Assembly (NCBI RefSeq): GCF_021513195.1
Contig: NZ_CP090974.1
Span: forward strand, 2,368,001 to 2,432,000
DNA length: 64,000 nucleotides
Direction of reading: 5' to 3'
DNA from: Shewanella sp. OMA3-2
GTDB taxonomy: Bacteria > Pseudomonadota > Gammaproteobacteria > Enterobacterales > Shewanellaceae
Shown: positions 1-9,082 of the stretch, in pieces
How positions within the stretch are numbered: the stretch's first letter is position 1
Layout: each line of letters opens with the position of its first letter
Notes under the pieces: generated by a model
Databases searched by the model: none
What the model was told of the DNA's origin: nothing
What the model saw: the letters and a program-made list of their open reading frames with translations, nothing else
Made by a program: the position numbers and the translations under genes

Positions 1-278
1 GCAACTAATTTATTACCTAATTCAGATAGATATTGGCTTAACACTGGGTCAGTTAATAGCGGTGCAGATGAACGTATCACTCGCATATAAGCATCGCCAT
101 AAACCATTTCTTTTTCAAGACTGAAAGTATTGACAGCCGCAGTTCCAAGATCGGGTAAGTCGTTGTTGGCAAAGCTACTGCTAATATTCGCTGTCAATAG
201 CACAGCTGCAATACTGCCAGCGATGAAAGTTTTGCTCATTTTGCTGAATGATTTGGTGGTAAAAGTAATTTTAGCCAA
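1..278 (-). CDS. bepA: BepA-like M48 metallopeptidase, N-terminal part
   Basis: Only the first ~92 residues are inside the window; the gene runs off the left edge. The reading frame begins with a hydrophobic signal peptide ending near SSSFA-N, followed by a mature start (LPDLGTAAVNTFSLEKE...) that closely matches the beginning of E. coli BepA (YfgC), including the SAPLLTDPVLSQYL segment. BepA is a periplasmic zinc protease and chaperone that helps assemble or degrade outer-membrane proteins such as LptD. The HExxH zinc motif would lie outside the window, so catalysis cannot be confirmed. I chose the TTG at 278 because an AAGGG ribosome site sits about six bases upstream; an ATG at 239 is the alternative but has no such site. 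It is divergent from the TusA-like and PerM-like genes, a common neighbourhood for bepA. Confidence 0.85.
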   Translation of the reverse strand, partial: MAKITFTTKSFSKMSKTFIAGSIAAVLLTANISSSFANNDLPDLGTAAVNTFSLEKEMVYGDAYMRVIRSSAPLLTDPVLSQYLSELGNKLV

Positions 279-397
279 ACGACACCCTTTAATCTGATTA
301 ATAAGTAGAGAAAAACGCGTAAGAGTTTACTCTGTTCGCTTGTGGTTTACTATGCAACTAAGGATAATAGCATTAGTTTATTTAACGTAAATTCACT

Positions 398-613
398 ATG
401 AAACTGATAGATTTAACCGCTTATCGATGCCCATATCCATTAGTGCAGATAAAACTGTTATTGAAGCAATTACCGCAAGGTGAAACGTTAAAGGTTTTAC
501 TGTCTGACCCCGGTTCCTGCAAAGATGTTCCCGTATGGGCTAAAAAAAGTGGATATCAGATCAGCCTATTGCAACAAGATAAAAGTATTATGGCAATTAA
601 TATCACTAAATAG
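398..613 (+). CDS. TusA/SirA-family sulfurtransferase-like protein
   Basis: This 71-residue protein has the TusA-family hallmark near its N-terminus, a Cys-Pro-x-Pro motif (RCPYPLVQIK, residues 10-19), followed by the short alpha/beta fold expected of the family and a second conserved segment around LLSDPGS. Members either relay sulfur (TusA in tRNA 2-thiouridine synthesis) or act in redox and selenium reactions. The closest housekeeping TusA normally has CPEP, so this is probably a paralogue and not the tRNA-modification enzyme itself; the symbol is left blank. It is followed 44 bases later by a PerM-family permease on the same strand, with which it may be co-transcribed. Confidence 0.85.
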   Translation: MKLIDLTAYRCPYPLVQIKLLLKQLPQGETLKVLLSDPGSCKDVPVWAKKSGYQISLLQQDKSIMAINITK

Positions 614-657
614 CGTGGTGTTAGGTTAATTTTCTTTCATTCATACAAGGTTTTGCA

Positions 658-1734
658 ATGTTAGCGTTTTTAAAAGAATGGTATAAAACTCGTTTTAGTG
701 ACCCACAAGCAATTACATTAGTCTTTATTTTGATGGGTATTGCGCTAACATTATATTTTGGCGCTGAATTATTAGCCCCTTTACTGGTCGCATTGGTATT
801 AGCATTTCTACTTGAATGGCCAGTTGCTCAAATGTCAAAGCTGGGCATTAATCGTACCGCTGGTGCATCTATTGTGTTGGTGGCTTTTTTAGGGCTAATG
901 ATGCTGATATTATTAGTATTAATGCCGAGCATTTGGCGACAAGGGGTGAGTTTAGTCACTGATTTACCGAACATGCTTGATAAGGGCATGATTGTCGTTA
1001 AAGACTTAAGCGATAAATATCCGCAGTTTATCAGTGCTGAGCAAATAGATGCTTCACTCAATGAATTCAAAAAATTGCTTGATACTGAGCATTTACTGGA
1101 TTTTGCTAAGCAAATATTGGGTATTTCAGCATCTGTTTTAGTATTAATGGTTTACGTTATATTAGTTCCCTTATTAGTGTTCTTCTTTTTAAAAGATAAG
1201 CAGCAACTGATCGACAGTAGCAAACGATTTTTCCTGGCAAATCGTGGTTTAGCAAGTAAAGTATGGTATGAAATGGATCAGCAGATATTTAATTATATCC
1301 GTGGCAAAGTGATCGAAATTATTATTGTTGGTGTAGCCAGTTATGTGTTTTTTGCCTTAATGGGACTGCGATATTCAGCTTTGTTAGGTGTGTTGACTGG
1401 TTTGTCGGTATTAATACCCTATGTTGGCGCAACATTGGTGACATTGCCTATCGCGCTTGTGGCATTTGTTCAGTGGGGGATTGGCCCTGAGTTTGGATAC
1501 TTAATGTTGGGTTACGGCATTATCCAAGCTTTAGATGGCAATGTATTGGTACCTATTTTGTTCAGTGACGCGGTAGATTTACATCCTGTGATGATTATCG
1601 CCGCGGTATTGGTCTTTGGTGGCTTATGGGGGGTGTGGGGAGTCTTCTTCGCTATTCCATTAGCATCTTTGGTTAAGGCCGTTATTAATGCATGGCCAAA
1701 CCATGATCATACTTCGGTATTCGATCCCGAATAA
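658..1734 (+). CDS. perM: AI-2E family transporter (PerM-like)
   Basis: The 358-residue protein is strongly hydrophobic with roughly seven or eight membrane segments: two close to the N-terminus (about 20-90), a soluble stretch (about 95-150), then a cluster from ~155 on. The C-terminal half carries the family features GVLTGLSVLIPYVGA and an ALDGNVLVPILFSDAVDLHP region. This matches the AI-2 exporter (TqsA/PerM) family. Placement next to a bepA homologue matches the yfgC-yfgO (bepA-perM) arrangement of enterobacteria, so PerM is the best name; the substrate is not known from sequence. A ribosome site is weak (acaagg) but correctly spaced before ATG. Confidence 0.88.
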   Translation: MLAFLKEWYKTRFSDPQAITLVFILMGIALTLYFGAELLAPLLVALVLAFLLEWPVAQMSKLGINRTAGASIVLVAFLGLMMLILLVLMPSIWRQGVSLVTDLPNMLDKGMIVVKDLSDKYPQFISAEQIDASLNEFKKLLDTEHLLDFAKQILGISASVLVLMVYVILVPLLVFFFLKDKQQLIDSSKRFFLANRGLASKVWYEMDQQIFNYIRGKVIEIIIVGVASYVFFALMGLRYSALLGVLTGLSVLIPYVGATLVTLPIALVAFVQWGIGPEFGYLMLGYGIIQALDGNVLVPILFSDAVDLHPVMIIAAVLVFGGLWGVWGVFFAIPLASLVKAVINAWPNHDHTSVFDPE

Positions 1735-1758
1735 TTATCCACATAATGGTTAAACTCT

Positions 1759-2022
1759 TCAAAAATGCACAATATTAAATTGTGCATTTTTAGTTAACAC
1801 TGTCACTGTTTTAATGTCTGTTAATATTAGGGTTAAGTCAGCACCATTAATATCCTTACCATAAATAACTTCTTGCTTAGCGGTCGATTGACCAATGAAG
1901 CCAGTAGAGTCAAACTTTGCCGTAATGTGTTTGCCATTGTTGAGTGTAATCAGCACTGTATATTGATATAGGCACATCACCTCAATATAGTCATGCAGAT
2001 GGCAAGCGAGTATTTTAGCCAT
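1759..2022 (-). CDS. rof: Rof-like Rho-binding antiterminator
   Basis: This ~87-residue protein has the Rof (YaeO) family layout: an N-terminal Cys-x-x-His-Asp-Tyr segment (CHLHDYIEVMCLYQYTV), then a strand LITLNNGKHITAKFDSTG and a final strand near LTLILTDIKTVTVL, compatible with the small beta-barrel that binds the Rho primary RNA site. Family members inhibit Rho-dependent termination. The match is by motif order and length only. I start at the ATG at 2022, eight bases after an AGAAGG site; a GTG three codons earlier overlaps that site. The bidirectional terminator lies within the final codons, so the C-terminal residues NAQFNIVHF are encoded by the hairpin. Confidence 0.68.
   Translation of the reverse strand: MAKILACHLHDYIEVMCLYQYTVLITLNNGKHITAKFDSTGFIGQSTAKQEVIYGKDINGADLTLILTDIKTVTVLTKNAQFNIVHF
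1761..1791. terminator. Bidirectional intrinsic terminator between perM and the Rof-like gene
   Basis: Thirteen-base arms (AAAAATGCACAAT / ATTGTGCATTTTT) with a five-base loop give a T tract on both strands. It can end the perM transcript on the plus strand and the convergent rof-like transcript on the minus strand. Its stem lies inside the last codons of the Rof-like gene. Confidence 0.85.
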
Positions 2023-2052
2023 TGCTTTCACCTTCTACTTTTTAACAATGCA

Positions 2053-2634
2053 TCAATAACTGAAACGGTACATAGAGTTGAACCGTTTTCCATTAATAAT
2101 ATTGACTTCAATAAGATATAAACGGTCAAAATCTTCACTGTGTTCTTGATGGCTGTGTGCTAATGTTTGATTTAACTTGTCAGCCAATAGCGCAGTAGTA
2201 TTACTGTGACCAACAATTAAATAATTGCCAGGATGCATCAGTAATTGCTCGCTGAAGACTTCAAGATTATCGGGGTTATAAGAGGTTATGGGCAAATTAT
2301 GGTTAGCCGCTGTAGGCTTTGCGGTAAGCTGAGTGCGTTGATAATTTGTTGAGTACACTTTATTTAAAGGAATATGCTCAAGCATTTTAGCCAGTCGCTC
2401 GGCACGTTGAACACCTTGTGGATTTAATTGAGGATCATCACCTACTTGCTTTTCACCATGGCGAACTAATATAAATGTCCATTTTTGGGGTACCAGTAAT
2501 GGGTTATTCTCAGTCACTTGAGTATCTGTCTGATGTGTTTCCTGCTGAGTAAACCCGAGTGGACTGAACAGTGTTAAACACAATAAGGTAAGACAAATTA
2601 ATGTTTGGTGTATAGCACTAAATGTTACTCTCAT
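2053..2634 (-). CDS. Histidine phosphatase family protein, secreted
   Basis: The 193-residue product has an N-terminal hydrophobic signal segment (residues ~8-28, ending after GFT) and then a histidine-phosphatase domain. The phosphohistidine motif is visible as FILVRHGEKQ (~55-64), followed by LNPQGVQRAERLA, a YSTNYQRTQLTA segment, and a second catalytic histidine in LIVGHSNT. SixA-like and phosphoglycerate-mutase-like phosphatases share these. The signal peptide implies a periplasmic enzyme; the substrate cannot be told. It sits between the Rof-like gene (22 bases away) and the terminator of the nucleotidase gene, so it is probably transcribed on its own. Confidence 0.82.
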   Translation of the reverse strand: MRVTFSAIHQTLICLTLLCLTLFSPLGFTQQETHQTDTQVTENNPLLVPQKWTFILVRHGEKQVGDDPQLNPQGVQRAERLAKMLEHIPLNKVYSTNYQRTQLTAKPTAANHNLPITSYNPDNLEVFSEQLLMHPGNYLIVGHSNTTALLADKLNQTLAHSHQEHSEDFDRLYLIEVNIINGKRFNSMYRFSY

Positions 2635-2765
2635 AGAGTCGACCCCCTAATCGTAAATAACGTTAATACTAGCATTAGTTAACGAAGGCGGGTGCTAATA
2701 AAACGATCATGTGAATGTTTTTTGTATGGAATAGGCTTGATGTGCTTTTTAGTGCAATTAGCTTT

Positions 2766-2788
2766 AAAAAGCCCTGAATAAACAGGGC
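2766..2788 (-). terminator. Intrinsic terminator downstream of the CpdB-like gene
   Basis: GCCCTG / CAGGGC arms with a six-base loop are followed on the minus strand by TTTTT. It lies 54 bases beyond the stop of the nucleotidase gene. Confidence 0.8.
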
Positions 2789-2841
2789 GTTGATTTAAGG
2801 AGGAACGCCCTTAAATATTACTTACATAAAGAGGTAATAGA

Positions 2842-4902
2842 TTAGTTCTGCAAATCTATGCTGTAAACAGCAAAGCCAAATTCATCTACGACATTATTAA
2901 GTTTAGTCATCTTACGTTGTTGATATTTAGAAATAAAAGCATCAGCTAGGGCACTATCTTGTGTTTCAAAGCGAACATCAAGTGCAACAGCTGTGCTAAT
3001 TGTAGCAAAGTCCCAGTTGTTGTCTGCAGATGGATTAACTTCACCTTTGGCTGCAGTTTCTGCCGTAATATACTGGGCTAGTGCCTCGCGATTTGAATCA
3101 GGTAATTCCATTACAACATAATCAGAACCCGTGCCTGCAAATTTACCACCAAAAGCACGGTAGTTATTTGATGCAATAATGAATTCTTTTTCAGCAAATT
3201 CAGCACCAACAAATACGGTACCTTCGTCGTCAGTATAGGATAACCCGACAATTCGATGTGCATCGGCATCCACCAATATACAGTCACCGTCAAAGCGTGT
3301 GGGCTGAGTGACATCGATTTGATAGTTAACACCGTCAATAACATCATAATTGTATGTTGGATGTGTATTCCAATTAATTAAGTATTGTGGCGCGGTTGAT
3401 GTAGGGTTAATTTGATTAAATTGATTTGCACTGCATTCCAACCAATCTTGTATCTGTGCTCCGGTGACCTTTACCGCAACCATGGTGTTGGGATAAAGAT
3501 ATAAATCGGCTGCATTCTTGTAAGTTAACTCACCCGCAGCAACTTGGACATAGCTTGCTGTATCGGCTGCCGTGCTATGACGACCACCTGCTTTGAAAGG
3601 TGCAGATGCAGAAAGGACGGGGATATCTTTTAATGCCGGGATTAAATTTTGCTTCACTTTTGCAATTTGAGCATCTGAAACAATTTGAACAGTAGGATCA
3701 TCTTGTACTAATGTAAGGAAACTATACATGTCTGAAGATGCCTTACCAATTGGCTGGTCAACATACGTTTTAGTATCATCATGCTCTTTAGCTACAGCAT
3801 CTCGAATACCAAAATCTGGTTGAACTAATTCAGGTTCATTAGCATTTTTATCGTAAATAGGCATTGATTTAGCTGTGCTATCAACAATGATCCAGGTACC
3901 ATTTTTCAGTTCAAGTTTGAAGTCGACAATACCTAAGTTATCACCCCAACGACCTGGCATAACCGCAGCGACACCATTAATGGTACCTTTTTCAAGATCA
4001 GCATTTTCTAGCCCGATAAAAGTACTTGATGGAAATACAGAATGGCTATGACCAAAGGTAATAGCATCAATACCAGCCACTTTTGACAATGCCCAAGTAG
4101 CATTCTCGTCATCGATATCAATAGGGTTAGTTGTAGATCCAACACCTGAATGCGGGATCGCAATAATGATGTCAGCGCCTTCTGCTTGCATCATAGGAAC
4201 AAACCTTTCTGCTGATTCAACAATTCCCATCACAGTCACTTTACCTGTTAAATTTTGTTTGTCCCATAATAGAATTTGTGGAGGGACAAAACCTATGTAA
4301 CCAATTTTAATGACTTGCTGATCGCCATTATTATCTAGAACCATTTTTTCTTCAATAAGGTAAGGTTTGAATAAATTATCGCCTTTTTGCTTACCTTCCC
4401 AGCAATCGGCTTCGCAAATTACATTGGCATTGATATACGGAAAATTTGCCCCAGAAATAGATTCATAAAGAAAATCTAAACCATAGTTGAATTCATGATT
4501 ACCTATGTTGCCAACAGAATAGCCTAACGTATTCATGGCTTTATAAGCAGGGTGAGTTCCGCCAATAGTATTGTCTTGTTTGAAGTTATTGGCAATGTAG
4601 TCACCCATAGGGCTACCTTGTAATAAATCACCATTATCGACTAAGACAACGTTATCAGCATCAGCACCATGACGTTTAATTAGACTTGCAGTACGGGCAA
4701 GACCAATAGTGGCATCAAACTTCGACTGATAATAATCATAATCCATAATATTGGCATGAAGATCGGATGTTTCTAAAATGCGAAGATTAACTTCAATGGG
4801 TTTTATCTCAGCTTGTTTATCATTATCTGAGCTACCACATGCGGACAAGCCTAGTGAACTTGCGATTAATACCGCAAGTAATTTGATATTGTACATATTC
4901 AT
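2842..4902 (-). CDS. cpdB: CpdB/UshA-type lipoprotein 2',3'-cyclic phosphodiesterase/3'-nucleotidase
   Basis: A ~686-residue secreted metallophosphatase. It begins with a lipoprotein signal (LIASSLGLSAC, lipobox L-S-A-C), so it should be membrane-anchored. The N-terminal calcineurin-type domain shows the metal-binding motifs ETSDLHANIMDYD, DNGDLLQG, GNIGNHEFNYG, a P-H-S-G motif and FGHSHSVFP; the C-terminal 5'-nucleotidase domain (from ~res 390) contains ASNNYRAFGGKFAGTGSDY, typical of CpdB. CpdB hydrolyses 2',3'-cyclic nucleotides and 3'-nucleotides to salvage nucleosides and phosphate. I start at the ATG at 4902, three bases after AAGGAAAT; a GTG/ATG at 4944 and an ATG at 4896 are alternatives. 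Residues and length fit CpdB better than UshA. A second nucleotidase lipoprotein lies at 29037. Confidence 0.87.
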   Translation of the reverse strand: MNMYNIKLLAVLIASSLGLSACGSSDNDKQAEIKPIEVNLRILETSDLHANIMDYDYYQSKFDATIGLARTASLIKRHGADADNVVLVDNGDLLQGSPMGDYIANNFKQDNTIGGTHPAYKAMNTLGYSVGNIGNHEFNYGLDFLYESISGANFPYINANVICEADCWEGKQKGDNLFKPYLIEEKMVLDNNGDQQVIKIGYIGFVPPQILLWDKQNLTGKVTVMGIVESAERFVPMMQAEGADIIIAIPHSGVGSTTNPIDIDDENATWALSKVAGIDAITFGHSHSVFPSSTFIGLENADLEKGTINGVAAVMPGRWGDNLGIVDFKLELKNGTWIIVDSTAKSMPIYDKNANEPELVQPDFGIRDAVAKEHDDTKTYVDQPIGKASSDMYSFLTLVQDDPTVQIVSDAQIAKVKQNLIPALKDIPVLSASAPFKAGGRHSTAADTASYVQVAAGELTYKNAADLYLYPNTMVAVKVTGAQIQDWLECSANQFNQINPTSTAPQYLINWNTHPTYNYDVIDGVNYQIDVTQPTRFDGDCILVDADAHRIVGLSYTDDEGTVFVGAEFAEKEFIIASNNYRAFGGKFAGTGSDYVVMELPDSNREALAQYITAETAAKGEVNPSADNNWDFATISTAVALDVRFETQDSALADAFISKYQQRKMTKLNNVVDEFGFAVYSIDLQN

Positions 4903-4944
4903 ATTTCCTTTATGACCCTGGAGCGAGCTTGCCCCCTTTTTCAA

Positions 4945-5284
4945 ACAACAAACCTATAATAAGTATTTGGCTTTTTATGCTGAAAACGGTGGAACTATAA
5001 TGTAAAAGAATGAAGGAATTGTGACTTATGCTGATTTCTTGATGTATCAATGTGTGGCATTAACAGGGTTTGCCGATTAATGTTCAAAATTCACCGCATT
5101 TAGGCGTTTTATATATCAATTATTCTGTGGTGTGTTTAATGGTGACTTATGACATTCTTTTGAGTGCAAAAGGGGAGTAAGACCTGTTTATTTGCTTCAA
5201 AATTGCTTATGCAACGTCATTTAAGAGCACGATAACGGGTAGAGAAAATAGCCTCGCTGGAATTTTTTGAGTCTTGTTTATAAC
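4945..5284. other. Intergenic stretch without a recognised gene
   Basis: This stretch separates the CpdB-like gene from the terminator of the PstS-like gene. I see no ORF with a credible start, no tRNA and no clear operator. It should contain the promoter of the minus-strand nucleotidase gene. Confidence 0.5.
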
Positions 5285-5322
5285 AAAAGGCGATGTAACA
5301 CATATGTGCTACATCGCCTTTT
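5285..5322 (-). terminator. Intrinsic terminator after the PstS-like gene
   Basis: Thirteen-base arms (AAAAGGCGATGTA / TACATCGCCTTTT) enclose a partly paired loop; the minus-strand side ends in a T run. It lies 45 bases past the stop of the phosphate-binding-like gene. Confidence 0.85.
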
Positions 5323-5367
5323 AAAAATCTATACTTAGAAGATTTATTTAATATTTAAAGTTATTAA

Positions 5368-5763
5368 TTATGGTTTTAAAATAACTTTAACCGTGCCATC
5401 AATATCAGCTTCATCAATGTAGCCAATTGCACTTGGGTTTGATGCAACAGCAGCTTTCATTGCTGTTGCAGAAGCCACAGTTGCAGGCGGGTTACCTTTA
5501 CCTGTAAAGACTTGTTTAGACCAAAATGCCTTTAACTGCGCATCTGATTTACCCGTGACGGTACTGTGAAATTCAGAGCGAGTACTATTACCTTCGTCTA
5601 ATTCATACACCACTAATGAGCTGTCACCTTTACCTAAAAATGCTTTTTTAACATCGGCAGCTGACATATCACCGGCAGCGTTATTACCAATAATAACTAC
5701 ACCTGCAGAAGCGGTAAATGCAACACCCAAACTAAGCGTTAATACGGATAGTAACTTTTTCAT
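5368..5763 (-). CDS. Small PstS-like periplasmic substrate-binding protein
   Basis: A 131-residue secreted protein: hydrophobic signal MKKLLSVLTLSLGVAFTASA, then a short PBP-like domain (VVIIGNNAAGDMSAADVKKAFLGK...) ending in GYIDEADIDGTVKVIL. This is the compact family related to the phosphate-binding protein PstS, roughly half its length, often annotated as a phosphate ABC transporter substrate-binding protein. The start has a strong GGAG site ten bases upstream. It lies 12 bases after the frameshifted porin stop on the same strand, so the two are very likely co-transcribed and may work together in uptake through the outer membrane. No PstCAB transporter genes are adjacent, and the true ligand is unknown. 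Confidence 0.75.
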   Translation of the reverse strand: MKKLLSVLTLSLGVAFTASAGVVIIGNNAAGDMSAADVKKAFLGKGDSSLVVYELDEGNSTRSEFHSTVTGKSDAQLKAFWSKQVFTGKGNPPATVASATAMKAAVASNPSAIGYIDEADIDGTVKVILKP

Positions 5764-5775
5764 ATCATCGCTCCT

Positions 5776-6962
5776 TTAAAATACTGCGTCGAATTTAACT
5801 GTGTAAACTAATGTGTCATCAAACATGAATTGTTTAGTCAATGGATTAACAACAGCATTACCACCTAAGCCACCAGAAGTATCGCCAAAGTCAGTTGCAT
5901 AGGTTAAGTCGAATTTGATGGCTACGTTATCGATAGCATCCCAGCGTAAACCTGCGCTATAAGCTGTACGCTCTTGATTCAAGCCTAAGCCTAATGGTAT
6001 CGCTAACTGTGGCGGCAAAGCTGCTCTTACATCATCGTCAGTCGTTTTTGTATAAGCCATAGTGACATAAGGCGTAAATGCTTTAATTCTATAACCTAAA
6101 GTCACATAAGCTGATTCAGTATCAGCAAGTAAGCCATCAATCTCAACCGTAGTCCACTCTGTTATTGCAATGAAGGAACCGTTATCGTAACTACCACCAA
6201 CACCTGTAAACTGCGCTTGCTCACCGTCAATAACTAGGGCACCACTATTAGCTGAACCGTCAAGATCGGTTTGACCATATACAGCACGTAATGTCCAGGT
6301 TAGATCTGTCCAAGATGCGTTAACACCCATGATGTTAGATAAATCAAGACTTGTTCCATCAGTACTTACATCTGATTCACCACCAAAACCTTGTAAAGTT
6401 AAGGTTGAGTCTTCAAATTCAAAATCATAAGCAATGTCGCCACCTGTATATGATGAGAAGGAACTTGGTCATAAACTTCGCTAGGTGGACGAGCGAAGGG
6501 CTGTGCATAACCCACATCTAGATAATCAGAATACATGAACAGTGGTACGCGTAATTTACCACCACGTATTTTAGCGCCATTATCGAAACGGTGAGATAGA
6601 TAAGCCCATTCAGCTTCTACATCCCAATCATTCTCGCCTTTCATCATTAGCTGTAACACAGCTTGAGTTTGGTTACTGATATTAAATGTACCTTGAAAGC
6701 CCATTTTACTGTCTTGAGTAAAATCAGCGCTGTTAGTCGCATTGTTATAACCAGCATCATTATCAGAACTAATATACGCCCCGCTAATAAAGCCATTAAA
6801 ATTGAATTTATCAGTTAGATTTTTGGTTTGTTGAGCTTGTAGCGCCTGAACTTGTTGTTCTAGTTGAGCTACTTTTGCATCGGTTGCTTCGTCAGCAAAA
6901 GCTGCGGCAGGAACTAATGCTACAGAAATCGCTAACGGAAGCGCTTTCAAGTAAAATTTCAT
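5776..6962 (-). pseudogene. Outer-membrane porin gene, split by a one-base frameshift
   Basis: The first part (from the ATG at 6962, seven bases after AAGGAG) encodes a signal peptide, a coiled-coil-like segment ATDAKVAQLEQQVQALQAQQ and the beginning of a beta-barrel (FNFNGFISGAYISS...) . It loses frame near 6460 after EVYDQVP. In the next frame the barrel continues (SSYTGGDIAYDFEFED...) without interruption to 5776 and ends in YTVKFDAVF, a barrel-like C-terminus with terminal Phe. Restoring one base (for example A after CCTTC) gives a ~395-residue porin. It is followed 12 bases later by a PstS-like gene. Either a sequencing deletion or a real inactivation is possible. Confidence 0.85.
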
Positions 6963-7068
6963 AGTGTTACTCCTTTCTATCACTCATCATACCCAAAGGG
7001 TTTATTTTTATATTGCTGTATTTATATAGCTAAAATTTACGTAACTCACCAATTATTAAGCGAATAAT

Positions 7069-8685
7069 TTATACTTTAAATTGATTTGTTATCATTTGAA
7101 GCTGTTTACTGACATTTTGGATATCAAAACTGATCCCACCCATGTCTTCGGTAGTCGTTTTGACTTTTTGAGCGTTTTGCTGAATGTCGGCAACGTATTG
7201 TTGGATCAATACAGAGGTATTATGTTGTTCCTCTGTTGCCGCGGCAATTTGTTCATTAACAACACTAATAGCACTAACTTTTTCAGTAATACTTTTCAAG
7301 GTTGTACCGGCAAGCATAGTAGATTCTACTCCCTCACCGGCGGTTTCAACGCCATGCTGCATAGCTTGAACTGCCTTTTTAGAGGAGGTTCTTAATTCTT
7401 GCAGTACTTGTTGAATCTCTTGCGTTGACGCTTGTGTTCTAGAAGCAAGGGTTCTTACTTCATCTGCCACAACGGCAAAGCCCCGTCCTTGTTCTCCTGC
7501 TCTGGCAGCCTCAATAGCGGCGTTTAGCGCAAGAAGATTTGTTTGATCAGCAATACCTCTGATCGTATCTAAAATAGAATTAACATTATTGGTGAAAGCA
7601 TCTAATTGGTTGACTAAAGTGGCTGTAGTTTTGACTTCTTCTGCCAGTTTCTTAATGGTAGCGACTGCGGCATTAACCACTTGAGTACCTCTATTGGCTT
7701 CTTTATTAGCATTATCAGCCTCGCTAGCGGCGTTTGCTGCATATTCTGCAATATGGGTCACACTGATAAACATTTCCCCCATGGCTTGGGAGATTAATTC
7801 AATGGCTGCTGTTTGTTCTTTTACCGTAAGCTCACTGACTTTACTGCCATTGAGTAATGTTTGTGATACTGCGCTTAAACTGTCAGTTGTTTGCTTGGTA
7901 TCCGCTATTGAAGATTGCAGCTTAGAGACAAATTGATTAAACCAATATACTAAATCGGCAATTTCATCTTTACCGTCATATTGAATACGCGAGCGTAAAT
8001 CTCCTTCACCTTCTGAAATATTTCGCAAAGAAGAAGTCACACTGGAAAGGGTGGTGATAATTGAGCTGTTAACTAACAAGCCAAGAATGATCATTAATAT
8101 GGTCGCGACTATACCGATTAATAGAACGGAGGTTTGGGCACTATTTGCATCGGTAATGGTAGACTCAATACTGTTGGTGAATTGTGATTCAAAATCAACT
8201 TGATTGGTTTCGAAATCTTTAACTAGATTTTGATACCTTGTGGCATTGTCAGCCGCTTGCGTTTTTATGGCGTTAAAATCGATATCATCGGCTAAAAAAG
8301 CCATCACAAGCGTCTTCGCATTTTGATGATAAGTGGTGATAGCACTTTTTAGTCGCTGCATGTCATTAGACTTATTTGGCAGCAATTGGCCAATTTGATC
8401 TAAGTTTTTGGTGATCGTTTTCACCATGGTTGCAACCGTTTGTAGATTTTCTTCTTCGCCAGTAGTCACCGCAGATTGAATAATTTGCTCCAATTGAATG
8501 AGCAGACCTTCGTTGACCGTCGCTAAGCTCAATACCGGATAGAGTTTGTTTTGTAAACTGCTTAGACGATCTGTATTACTTGTGGTTGTTATACTGTTGA
8601 TAACGATTGAAATAATAAATGAAGCCAAAGCAACAAAAGTGAGTATGGCTATACGGTGTTTGATTTTCAGGCTAGATAGCTTCAT
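7069..8685 (-). CDS. Methyl-accepting chemotaxis protein
   Basis: A classical 538-residue membrane chemoreceptor. A transmembrane helix near residues 8-32 is followed by a ~155-residue periplasmic sensor region, a second membrane helix ([20 protein letters not shown]), a HAMP linker and a cytoplasmic signalling domain. The signature hairpin is present: [20 protein letters not shown] followed by [15 protein letters not shown]. The ATG at 8685 follows AAAGGG by five bases, nine codons after the longest possible start. The ligand is not predictable; the periplasmic part resembles the helical 4HB type. Its adjacency to a PstS-like protein and porin is notable but may be incidental. Transmits to CheA/CheW; a CheV protein is encoded at 23269. 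Confidence 0.93.
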   Translation of the reverse strand: MKLSSLKIKHRIAILTFVALASFIISIVINSITTTSNTDRLSSLQNKLYPVLSLATVNEGLLIQLEQIIQSAVTTGEEENLQTVATMVKTITKNLDQIGQLLPNKSNDMQRLKSAITTYHQNAKTLVMAFLADDIDFNAIKTQAADNATRYQNLVKDFETNQVDFESQFTNSIESTITDANSAQTSVLLIGIVATILMIILGLLVNSSIITTLSSVTSSLRNISEGEGDLRSRIQYDGKDEIADLVYWFNQFVSKLQSSIADTKQTTDSLSAVSQTLLNGSKVSELTVKEQTAAIELISQAMGEMFISVTHIAEYAANAASEADNANKEANRGTQVVNAAVATIKKLAEEVKTTATLVNQLDAFTNNVNSILDTIRGIADQTNLLALNAAIEAARAGEQGRGFAVVADEVRTLASRTQASTQEIQQVLQELRTSSKKAVQAMQHGVETAGEGVESTMLAGTTLKSITEKVSAISVVNEQIAAATEEQHNTSVLIQQYVADIQQNAQKVKTTTEDMGGISFDIQNVSKQLQMITNQFKV

Positions 8686-9035
8686 GGCAACCCTTTGCAG
8701 TAATTGTATCAATTCAGTGGCTTAGTTTAACATATGCTGTACTTAAAGGCAGATACAGATTGAGTATATATTCTATCGGCAGTACTGATGATTAACTTTA
8801 GTGATTGTTTCATTTAAATTTTTTTAAAGTTGCGTGATTGGTTTTGAGAGGGAAACGGTAAGTAAAGTTAATCGTGGTTAACCTCAACTCGGATTAATAG
8901 ATGGGCTCAATCAGCTTAATTCAACCGATTTAGTTTATTTTGGTTTAGTTTATTTTATAGTAAGACAAATGGCTGTTTAGTCAGCATTTATTATTCAGAG
9001 CTCAAATGATATTTTTAGTGTTGATCTTGTAGAGC
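8686..9035. repeat. Intergenic region with a 13-bp direct repeat and a MITE-end-like sequence
   Basis: No gene was found here. A 13-base sequence (TTTAGTTTATTTT) occurs twice, at 8929-8941 and 8944-8956. At 8878-8902 the sequence GTTAACCTCAACTCGG resembles one end of the inverted-repeat element described at 47209-47406 (GTTAACCTGAACTCGG), but no matching second end is present. The region must also hold the chemoreceptor promoter. Confidence 0.5.
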
Positions 9036-9070
9036 ACATTCAGAAGACTTAAGTTGGGTCTTCTGAATGT
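9036..9070 (-). terminator. Stem-loop downstream of ggt
   Basis: A perfect 13-base inverted repeat (ACATTCAGAAGAC / GTCTTCTGAATGT) with a nine-base loop begins 13 bases past the ggt stop. There is no long T run on the minus strand, so it may be a weak terminator or an mRNA 3' stabiliser. Confidence 0.55.
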
Positions 9071-9082
9071 GAGTGTCGATAT

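Noticed and set aside
828-1070. 80-residue minus-strand ORF inside perM
   Set aside because: It is antisense to a well-supported membrane protein and has no family resemblance.
3111-3347. 78-residue ORF within the CpdB-like gene
   Set aside because: A different frame of the same strand, hydrophobic only because of codon bias; no ribosome site.
5111-5160. TGACTTATGACATTC-like sequence as a Pho box for the CpdB-like gene
   Set aside because: Only one TGTCA half-site appears on the minus strand; no 11-bp repeat, so not supported.
8878-8902. A second complete MITE element
   Set aside because: Only one end resembles the element at 47209-47406; there is no matching inverted partner within reach.
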